A DNA stretch of 64,000 nt from Trematomus loennbergii (taxonomy: Eukaryota > Chordata > Actinopteri > Perciformes > Nototheniidae). The translations under genes and the position numbers were made by a program. The notes beneath the pieces were generated by a model. It was not told where the DNA came from and did not search any database. It saw only the letters and a program-made list of their open reading frames with translations. Positions 55,677 to 64,000 of the stretch are shown here, in pieces (position 1 is the first letter of the stretch; each line of letters begins with the position of its first letter). The stretch covers positions 9,650,470 through 9,714,469 of the forward strand of contig JAAOOA010000028.1 of NCBI GenBank assembly GCA_012861695.1, written 5' to 3'.

Positions 55677-56210
55677 ATGGGAAAAAAAGGCCATCTTTTG
55701 AGGGATGTGTTTGATGTGTCTTTGAAGAGCTGCTTGATTACTCAAAAACAAAAAACAACTGTTAGTGTGTTTATGCACCTGGCTGCCAAAGATAAAATGC
55801 AGTTTGACCAAGGGCTTATTTCATTAGTGAGCAGAGAAGGAGAAAGACCTGGAGCAAAGAGAAGGAACTCAAATGAAGAAGCTTTTCAGTGCAGAAGAGA
55901 CTTCAGAAATAATCTTGCAGCCTTCTTCTGCCAGCGAGCTGCAGGACTCATCTGAAGAAGACACAAGGTTCGAGCTGGGGTCTGACACTGAATGCTCTCT
56001 GGAGTCCAGCATTTCTTTGAGTTCCTCTGACCCTTCATCTGAAAGTGGAGAGGACACTGAGGGTCCGGCCCACCATCCACCACCACGGGGGGCTTTCTTC
56101 TCACAATCTGTGAGGACACCCTGGTTTTCCCCAGCTCCTGGGAGAACGACCTCCGTTCTTCTCTGTCCCCTCACTGTGGGTCGGACCCTCAGTGTCCTCT
56201 CACTGTATAT
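55677..56210 (+). pseudogene. Possible piggyBac-like transposase N-terminal remnant
   Basis: A plus frame from 55873 reads MKKLFSAEETSEIILQPSSA followed by a Ser/Glu/Asp-rich stretch. This resembles the acidic N-terminal segment of PGBD-type transposases (SAEE..EIIL then acidic residues). It lacks the catalytic DDD domain and continues into unrelated sequence. An inverted pair (GGACACTGAGGGTCC at 56051-56065 and GGACCCTCAGTGTCC at 56175-56189) lies inside it. Assignment to piggyBac is by resemblance only; a random acidic frame is the alternative. Confidence 0.4.
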
Positions 56211-56311
56211 ATATATCCACATATGTATTTATGCATTTGTTTAATTCTTAATTTGTTTAATTCTTCCTATATTTACTTCCGTGTGTATGCATTTATTTAT
56301 GCAAAAATCAG

Positions 56312-56385
56312 TGGCCAGTACGGGTATCGAACCCGCGACCTTCGCGTTATTAGCACGACGCTCTAACCAACTGAGCTAACCGGCC
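56312..56385 (-). tRNA. tRNA-Ile (AAT)
   Basis: 74 nt on the minus strand starting GGCCGGTTAGCTCAGTTGGT, with anticodon loop CTAATAA (AAT), a B-box GGTTCGATACC and acceptor TACTGGCC plus discriminator A. A TTTTT terminator follows (TGATTTTTGC). All four arms are intact, and there is no intron. Confidence 0.97.
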
Positions 56386-56490
56386 ATGCACATTACGAGT
56401 AAAGTAACCTATTCATACAACATCAGACAACATATTATGACACCTATGAACGTTTATGTTCACGGTATGCAGTAACGATATGTTGGATCG

Positions 56491-56562
56491 GACCTCGTGG
56501 CGCAACGGTAGCGCGTCTGACTCCAGATCAGAAGGTTGCGTGTTCAAATCACGTCGGGGTCA
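56491..56562 (+). tRNA. tRNA-Trp (CCA)
   Basis: 72 nt starting GACCTCGTGGCGCAACGGTA, with anticodon loop CTCCAGA (CCA), a B-box GTTCAAATCAC and end CGGGGTC plus discriminator A. The A-box TGGCGCAACGG is canonical. A TTTT run lies about 18 nt downstream. It is the only plus-strand gene in the cluster, divergent from tRNA-Ile 105 bp away. Confidence 0.97.
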
Positions 56563-57054
56563 GTTGTATTGATATTGCTTTTATTTACCTGATATACTAA
56601 GCAGCGTCTCAATTAACCACCGTCATCCCTCCGATTGGTAAAGCTTTTATATATTGAAACAAATGATGGGGTAGGTATAATAAATAAATACAGGAATTAA
56701 TATCTGTTAGAATAACCAAGACGGTGGCAACAAAGCATTTCACTTCCCAATTTATAGATACAGCTCTGGAATACATTCAGAGACCACTGCAAAATTATCA
56801 GTTTCTCTGGGTTTACTCTTTATATATACAGTCTATGGTTTTACTACCTGTAGCCTATGTGTTTAATTTTTTTATTTTATAAACTACTGACAACATTTCT
56901 CTGTGTTGGGTTTCAACCTATACAGTCTATGGTTTCAACAGACACTGGAATATAATGGCTAAAATACATGTAGCGAATGAGAATGAGAGTGGTCTTTTAA
57001 TAATTTTCAGAGCTGTATGTCGAGTATGTGAAATGCCGCCAGCATAAAAAAACA
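56563..57054. other. Spacer between tRNA-Trp and tRNA-Pro
   Basis: AT-rich. TACAGTCTATGGTTT-type repeats occur at about 56827 and 56919. Nothing else seen. Confidence 0.5.
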
Positions 57055-57126
57055 GGGCTCGTCCGGGATTTGAACCCGGGACCTCTCGCACCCTAAGCGA
57101 GAATCATACCCCTAGACCAACGAACC
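57055..57126 (-). tRNA. tRNA-Pro (AGG)
   Basis: 72 nt on the minus strand starting GGTTCGTTGGTCTAGGGGTA, with anticodon loop TTAGGGT (AGG), a B-box GGTTCAAATCC and end ACGAGCC plus discriminator C. A TTTTTTT terminator follows. Compared with the usual GGCTCGT 5' end, position 3 is T, giving a U3.G70 wobble in the acceptor stem. The rest is standard, so it is probably still functional. Confidence 0.95.
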
Positions 57127-58385
57127 GACGTCCAAATCGTAAGTAATAAGAAATTATAAAGCTCGCAACGCCATGATCCTTAAACGTTAATTTTAGATTT
57201 TATTTTTGCAGGGGATCCTAAAGTCCTCATATTGTTTTAGGACGCACGAACACAGACAAACATTTTTTAAATCCCGTGGTAACATAATGTGTTTACTAAA
57301 AACGACAGAAACCACGAGCAGATACATTGTTTCCACAAGGGCCATTCTTTCTGTTTTATATTTGTTTGTCTTACATTTGCTAAAAAAAAAATGTAGACAT
57401 TTTATGTTAAATTGGCACTTCCCCAAACTGGTGGAGACCTAACCGCAGATAGCGTAGCTAAATATTAGCCTGACATGTTTGCTAGCTAGCAACAGTAGGC
57501 TAAGACTTGTAAGGTTAGTAAAAAAACATGTACATATTTAAACTATTTATTGTTGGCTAATGGTAAGTAAAAATGCTATTTGCTATAAGAAATACTACAT
57601 ACCTGAATCAACATCATTAGTTTGATCCATGGGGTCAACAACAACACAAACAACAAGTAGGCGCGGCTGTTAGTGGCCAACGTAACTTGCACCTTGCTGT
57701 GTGTTTGCAACAGTTGACTGCAGGTTAGACTGGTTTGCACTAGCTGGTGAGATATTATACTTAACTGCAATTACTAGCGTTATATATACCGTCTGTAGTT
57801 ATTACACACTAATTAGGCACTAATTTGAGTTGAGCATCAGCTAACTAGCATAGGCCATAAAGACCATGCGTCATAATGTATGATTGTGCTATGGCTGTAC
57901 CTATGGCTGTACCTGTACCTACCTTACCTTACCTGTTGGAGGGCCACAGGGCAGAGACTGCTGCTGGGTTTCTTCCCCCACCTCTGTCTACCACTCTCTT
58001 TGCATATTTTATGTACACAATACCTCCAAATTCCCATTAGGTAGAGAACACAGCAGACTTTACATGGTAGCTTCCTCAACTTTTGGTAATAGACTAGTTG
58101 CCAGCTCATAGAGTCCTATTGTATAACAATGTATACATACAGTATTTATATATAAGGGAATAATAGGCCTGCTACCTTACTCCAGATTTACTGTGTGTCA
58201 ATTTTGTTCTGTCAACACAATATTGTTTAAGAATAGGGATAATGAAATCATAACATAAAGTTATCAAAGTTTTAGATTCTGTCACAGAATTACCCAATGA
58301 AGGACATGCCTTTGATAATGCTTTAATGTTGCAAGATCCCTAGCAAAATAGCTGGTAATCAAATTACCTAAAAACAGTTGACGTA
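57127..58385. other. Non-coding DNA, no gene recognised
   Basis: No exon or named repeat. Short ORFs have no family resemblance. Confidence 0.4.
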
Positions 58386-59178
58386 GTGGGTTATTGGAGC
58401 GCTTCTGTTGTAGAGGATGTGGCTGTTGTGGAGGACTACAAGTACCTGGGAGTGCACTTAGGCAATGGACTGAACTGGAGGATCAACACTGACGCTGTGT
58501 ACAAGAAGGGGATGAGCAGACTCTATTTTCTGAGTAAGCTGAGATCCTTCAACGTGTGCAGCAAGATGCTGGAGATCTTCTACCAGTCTGTTGTGGCCAG
58601 TGCACTCTTCTTTGCTCCGGTCTGCTGGGGGGGCTGCATCAGAGCCGGTGACACCAGCAGAATCAATAAACTGATCAGGAAAGCTGGGTCTGTCATCGGC
58701 ATCAAGCTGGACCCCTTTGAAGCTGTGGTGGAGAGGAGGACACTGAACAGGCTGTTGTCCATCATGGATAACCCCACCCATCCTCTCCACCTGCGGCTGG
58801 ACAGTCAACGGAGCTCCTTCTCCAACAGACTGCTGCAGCTCCGCTGTCACAAGGACCGATACAGGAAAACATTCCTGCCCACTGCAATAACTATGTACAA
58901 TAAATCACCTCTGGCTGGCAGAGAACTCTCTGCTCCATAGTTTCTCTTGGAATAAAACTACATTGTACATTTTACATTTATATAATCTGTTCAATATTTA
59001 ATATTCCATCTGTCATATATTTATGTATAATACCTTGTTAATTCAACATGTATATTTTCTACTTTCTTGTTTATTTCTAGTCTTTGAATTTTTATTGTAC
59101 AATACCATATATTTTTATGTTGCTGCAATGCAAAAAAATACCAAATTGGGATCAATAAAGTACTATCTTATCTTATCT
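58386..59178 (+). pseudogene. 5'-truncated L2-like LINE, reverse transcriptase C-terminal end
   Basis: The plus frame to 58940 encodes the end of a non-LTR retrotransposon polymerase: EDYKYLGVHLGNGLNWRINT, then FLSKLRSFNVCSKMLEIFYQ, then CWGGC and, near the end, LPTAITMYN. YKYLG and the following thumb-like region are typical of L2-type fish LINEs. The YxDD catalytic part lies further 5' and is missing. The 3' UTR ends GGGATCAATAAAGTACTATC followed by (TTATC)n, the simple tail of this group. The frame is open, so the copy is fairly recent, but it cannot move on its own. Confidence 0.85.
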
Positions 59179-59959
59179 TAAAACATACTGCCAGACATAG
59201 CCAGACACACAAAAAAGGGTAACACATGGCAGTTGGGTGAAGATTCAGGTATTGCATTCACAGTAAACCTCATGAACTCATACCTTGAACTCAAAGTATT
59301 TCATATTCAAAAGGCTTTGAAAAGTAGCCCCTGTATATAGGATTTGCATTCCCTTGCATTAGGACAATGTTGGGATAATAGAAATGTAACTGTACATCTT
59401 TTGCCAAGAGTGAATCAAAAATGTTTCTATTTTTAAAATATTGGAAATTCTATAAATATATAGTATGCACCTGTGGCATACAACATCCTTTATTTGTATG
59501 TCTTTCGCCCATCTATCTGTTTCAGCAAGAGCAGCAGGGTAGCTTGTATATGTTACTCCAGGTGTAAGTTTTGTTATATTTCACATTATTAATCAAAATG
59601 TGTAAAGTAACTAAAGATAGTAAATAAATGTAGTGGAGAACAAGTACCCTTTCCATCTCTGAATAATAGAAGTAGGCCTAGTAGAAGAGTAGAAGTACAA
59701 ATTACTTGAGTGAATGTACTTAGTTAGGCCTACTTTACACCACTGCTGATTATTTATTATCTTGTATTTATCAATGCATTTATAGATTTAAATACGGATG
59801 TGTTTTGTGATATATTTTTGTTCAACATGAGAGTGATACAAAAACATTGATAATATTCACCTGGTTGTTTGAGAAAACCGCACCAGTCAGCAAATCTGTA
59901 CACGGCATACGGGTTTTGGTTTTATCAGATGTCATGTGACCTACACTCAGCCATCTTGT
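59179..59959. other. Intergenic DNA upstream of gigyf2
   Basis: A decayed hAT MITE piece is visible at about 59625-59748 (ACTTGAGTGAATGTACTTAG, ending near CACCACTGCTG). The remainder is AT-rich, with no exon seen. Confidence 0.45.
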
Positions 59960-60032
59960 GGAAATCGAGAGAGAGAGAGAGAGAGCGCCACACAACTCGC
60001 ATACAAACCTTGTGCTGTCAGAACAAGCAGAG
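59960..60032 (+). other. gigyf2: Non-coding first exon of gigyf2 (5' UTR), start uncertain
   Basis: A donor CAGAG/GTAAGA at 60032/60033 ends a likely 5' UTR exon that begins near a (GA)n run at 59968-59985. The DNA that follows (60150-60290) is CpG-rich, as at many housekeeping promoters. The transcription start cannot be fixed here. Confidence 0.5.
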
Positions 60033-62033
60033 GTAAGACAGCCAAAGTTTAATACACTAACGAAGGAAAATCGTATATTTCGGTAAAGCTCCATGTCAGA
60101 GAGTCATATTGTGACGAGCTGTTGTGCTTGGGATTGTTGTTAAACCAACATGTTTGCTTGGCCTCGCAGCACCGGGCTCCAGTGACTCAGTATGCCGCGT
60201 CCGGACCGAGTGAAGTGCGGGATGGTTAGAGGAGGAAATGTTGTTGTGGATCCAGGCTGCGCGAAGGCCGCGTGTAGCTAGTTAGCCCAACTGTTAGCAT
60301 GCTAGCATTGAGGATAGGGATTAACTCCTGTGTCAGATCAGTGTTGCCTTGGTCATTTACGTTAGACCATATGACAATGCGTCTTTCCTTATGGGTAACA
60401 CATGTATTTCAGTGCATTATGTCTCATCTTCACGTATGACACGCAGACATTAGCTACGTTGGGATATAACGCTTATTGCTAGCTGGCGAAATGCAGATGG
60501 CTAGCTAATGCGCTAGCATAACTACCGTTGGCTAACAAGAATACCCTGGTGTGGCAAATGCAAGTAGAAGGTAACACAACTCTACTGCCAACATTCAACA
60601 TAACTATTAATCCACGGTCAACCATTATCCGTTAGGAAATGTGTTGACTAATGTCAGTTACGTTCGTCTTGTGTAAAGCTACATTACCCATGTTAGCTGT
60701 GCATTGGACTGGTTAGCTTGCTATTTTAGCTAACGTTAGTGATGATTTCCACTTAACCTTCCCGATTGACTATTTCGGGTCTTGCCAACTTTAACATGCA
60801 TCAGTAGTGTTAACCAGAGTTAGCCACAATGTACTACAGCACGGTGGGTTAGTGTGACTCACGGTATTTAGCTGTGTGTTTGATTTGCGTTAACGTTACA
60901 CGATGTACAGAAAGTGTTAAGTTAACAATCGGGACAGCTTTGAAAGAACACAGGGATCTGTCACATTTTTCGCTGATTCAATCCATATGCCTTTTTTAAA
61001 AGTCACAACCAAACTTTTAAAGGGTATTTTGTTTTGAACGGATTGGGTAGTTTGCGAGATAGGATCAAAAGTAATTTCTTACAAGTCGTACCTTTTTTAT
61101 TTATTTAAACTTTTGTTTGTATACTGTATTTTAACACTGGTGCATGTGCAAGTCGTGTAGGGGAATTGTCACAAATGCTTGTAACTTCAATGTAGTTATT
61201 GTATTTATTGCTTTAACCACCAAGTTACACGTGGCTTATCCTGGCTTCCATATGGTCAGTGTGTGTACTGTCGCCGTTTGTGCCCGATATTTGAACAAGC
61301 TTTGCCAAGTCATAAATCATTGTTTTCCAGTCAAAGTATGAAGGAAAAGTCTTGGTAATGGATAAACATATATAAAAGAACTTCAAATCCTATTGGCAAA
61401 AAACATTTTTTTAGTGGTTTATTTCCTAAAGGCTGCATTCGTTGTCAGTTACAGGTGTCCAGACCCTCTTTGCAGACTGGGAGACTTCCTAAAATAGCTT
61501 GAGCAGATTGAAATTGTACACTGCTAGTGGGATGGGCTATATATCCTGAGGAGTTGTAATTCTTTAGAGCTGGTAACAAAACCTTACATCTATTTCCAAA
61601 TTATATTGAGCAATATTTTTTTTCTATGGTAAATTAGTTGTGATAAATAATTGATTAAGAAAAACCGTTATCGTAAAACAACATGGTTTATATTGTATTT
61701 TTGTAGATAGTTATTGATTGCAAGATGGTACTGCAGTTAACATTGACAATAACCTAATCTAGTTTTCCTTAAAAAAAAAATGCAAATGATTTTTTGAATG
61801 GTAATACATGTGCATCCCTAAAACCACAGACTACTGAATTGTTAGTAAATGTTTATTTAACAAAACAAGTTACATCATCTGTAGAATTTTTCTTTTCTGT
61901 CCAATTTTTAGGTAAATTATTTACAGAGACAATGTGTACATTTAATTTCCAACCGTAGTACTGCTATACTATAATGATACTAAGTGGCACTAATCCCTTT
62001 TCTTCTTTTATATCTGTAGAACTTCGAGGAAGA

Positions 62034-62951
62034 ATGGCCGAAACCCAGACACTTAACTTTGGACCAGAATGGTAAATGAACTGGCATAAATTCATGATTG
62101 GTCGGAATGAAATGATTTGGAAGTTGTGAAACTGGTTTTATGTAAAGTCAGACATGTTCAGACATGTCTAGTGCCACCTCAGCTTTTTAAGTGTTTTCTG
62201 CTCTTCTTATGTCCCTTCTGCTTTTACCACCCTTTCTCCTCCTCTCTTTTGCAGGCTCCGTGCCTTGTCTGGAGGTGGGAGCAGCGGTATTGGTGGTGGT
62301 GGAGGAGGCGGCTGGGGTTGTCTCTCCACCCCTCTCACCTGCATTGCCAAAGTATAAACTCGCAGAATATCGCTACGGAAGAGAAGAAATGTTAGCACTT
62401 TATATAGAGGATGACAAGGTTGGTAGGCCTCCAGATTATATTAATTATTATATAATTAAATAACTTGTACAAGTTGTATTCCTGCCAGGATTAGATATTC
62501 ATTCTCCTTGTTTTCGTCTAATTGTTTTTCTCTCTGCCAGATCCCCTTAGACCTTCACGATAAAGAGTTCCTGCCCATATTGCAAGAGGAGCCCTTGCCG
62601 CCCCTGGCACTCGTGTCTTTTACAGAGGAGGAACAGGTAGGTGTTCTTTTACCAGGTCTTTATCTAGGTCAGAGATCAGAAACGGTTCCAGACCAAGATA
62701 CATATCATACTGCCCTCAGGCTTATTGTAATTTCTCAGATTGCGTTTGGCAATCTAGTTACCAAATAAAGAGCAGTCAAAAAGCAGAAAGTTAAGAGTGT
62801 ATCTTTTGTCCCCAATCCCCCCTCCCTCTTTTGTGTTTGCAGAGAAATTTTTCCATGTCTGTAAACAGTTCAGCTGTACTCCGGCTGACAGGGCGTGGAA
62901 GCGGTCCGATAGTAGGGGCACCAAGAGGCCGAAGTACCTCAAGGGGTAGAG
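62034..62951 (+). CDS. gigyf2: GIGYF2 (GRB10-interacting GYF protein 2), N-terminal part; frameshifted in coding exon 2
   Basis: Coding exons: 62034-62071 (UTR begins 62020), 62255-62418, 62541-62636 and 62843-62951. The gene continues beyond the window; intron 1 follows the UTR exon ending at 60032. Translation gives MAETQTLNFGPEW, then LRALSGGGSSGIGGGGGG, then in the next frame SPPLSPALPKYKLAEYRYGR, EEMLALYIEDDK, KEFLPILQEEPLPPLAL, FTEEEQRNFSMSVNSSAVLR and GAPRGRSTSRGRG. This is the conserved GIGYF N-terminus that binds 4EHP (YxxxxL in YKLAEYRYG). TQTLNF and LPILQEEPLPPLAL favour gigyf2 over gigyf1. GIGYF2 with 4EHP represses translation of selected mRNAs and acts at stalled ribosomes. Exon 62255-62418 is 164 nt, one base too many for the phases on either side, and reads into TAA at 62355 unless one base is skipped. 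Confidence 0.88.
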
Positions 62952-63756
62952 GTAAGAATTTAATTAAGATCATACCAGGATGTTTCATGTTTCCTTGCTC
63001 TTTTCAATGGTGGATTTCTTTTTTAAGTTACTCTTTATTTAAGCTATTTTGCCTATGCAGTTTCAGAAGTCACAACAAGCATAGATATTTAGGAAGCCTT
63101 TGAAGAATCCTGCCAGCTGGGACAAGGAGTGTAATATTAGCACTCTGTAGGTATTGTGCCTGATCAGCACACATTACTGCAGCTGCTTGGATTGTTGATG
63201 TGTCTAAAACATGGAGAAACCTGTTTGAGTTCAGTCTGATGGTATCAAGAACACACACACATTCAGACACCGTATTCCTCCTCAAATCAGTTTAATCTGC
63301 ATTCTGTATTTTACAGTGCTTTTTATACTGCTAAATCTGAAGGCTCAACCTACTCCCCAACTCTCAAGTACTGTCAATTCAGTCACTTGATAGTATCGAC
63401 CGTTTTTAAAACGCATAAAATAATAATTTGACCAGTGGGGTATTTACTAAAGTATTTTATGTTGTAGAACAAAACATGAAAACATGTATTTGGCTTTTGT
63501 AAACCACAGACCTTACTTCAGCCATCTAATAAAAAAATAAAAGCATTGACTTGAATACGAGCAAACCAGCAATGCTAAAATGTTGACTCATTTCTGGGTT
63601 TTAAGACTCATTCCTGCACCACTCTTTTTCTTCACCACTTTAGCTTTTGTTCTCTTCACTGTTTATTGTGCATCCTTGTATAAATATGGAAAAGTACAGC
63701 ATTATTAGATTTTGTGCATGGATCATGGTATTTCAGCTATATATTTATGCGTATTA
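62952..63756 (+). other. gigyf2 intron, left part
   Basis: It follows the GTAAGA donor at 62952. No further gigyf2 exon (the FYQRSFDE-type segment expected next) is recognised before the window ends. Confidence 0.55.
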
Positions 63757-63758
63757 TA

Positions 63759-64000
63759 GGGCTGCTCGATTATGGCAAAAATCATAATTTCGATTATTTG
63801 GGTCTAATTGATATCACGATTATTAAAAACGATTATCCATTTACTTTGAAAACATCAATTACTTGAAAAAAAAAAAAGGTGTAGTATGTTTTTAACAGTT
63901 GATTACCCTAAACCTTAAGTATAATTCAATTGAAAACCCAATAAAAAAAATATATATATATTTTTTTTTATTAATAATAATAATAATAAAAAATAAAAAG
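63759..64000. mobile_element. GGGCTGC MITE, second copy, cut by the window end
   Basis: It starts TA then GGGCTGCTCGATTATGGC and matches the reverse complement of the 45552-45874 element along its length. The far end lies outside the window. It is inserted in a gigyf2 intron. Confidence 0.8.

Overview
This window looks like ray-finned (teleost) nuclear DNA. The evidence is compact multi-exon genes with vertebrate splice signals, four vertebrate-type tRNA genes, many long CA/TG microsatellites, and a dense load of fish-type transposons (tRNA-derived SINE, L2-like LINE, hAT elements with 8-bp duplications, TTAA-flanked elements, TA-flanked MITEs). No bacterial or viral genome features were seen. 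All identifications come from reading the sequence and from remembered protein families; no search was run.

Layout. At 2.8 kb lies a single 72-nt minus-strand exon matching the C-terminal methyltransferase part of tgs1, with both splice sites but no other tgs1 exon that I could recognise. From 3 to 40 kb I find no further gene. This stretch holds single MITEs (1.0, 5.1, 11.0, 26.8 kb), a 5.3-kb inverted-repeat element at 15.8-21.2 kb carrying nested hAT elements, a 1.6-kb element with very long inverted arms at 22.5-24.1 kb, a SINE at 25.5 kb, and a 6.4-kb TTAA-flanked composite at 31.6-38.1 kb with a minisatellite and further nested insertions.

The main genes are on the minus strand at 40-48.5 kb. 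tmem275 (206 aa, one coding exon, a probable upstream 5' UTR exon, two tiny uORFs) lies downstream of kncn, kinocilin (four coding exons, 127 aa). As I recall, these two are also neighbours in mammals, so the pairing supports both calls. The 49.8-52.5 kb stretch is again transposon-rich. At 53.4-57.1 kb are four tRNA genes: Gly-TCC, Ile-AAT, Trp-CCA and Pro-AGG. A truncated L2-like LINE follows at 58.4-59.2 kb.

The right end holds the 5' part of gigyf2 on the plus strand: a non-coding first exon at about 60.0 kb and four coding exons at 62.0-62.95 kb; the rest runs off the window. Coding exon 2 is one base out of phase in a Gly-rich stretch, so the gene as written is frameshifted. This is either an assembly error or a real lesion.

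The genes do not form one pathway: kinocilin is a ciliary/hair-cell membrane protein, TMEM275 is uncharacterised, GIGYF2 is a translational repressor, and TGS1 hypermethylates snRNA caps. I found no clearly new biological system. The most unusual items are the gigyf2 frame break, the orphan tgs1 exon, the palindromic transposon family that carries microsatellites, and a 60-bp double palindrome.
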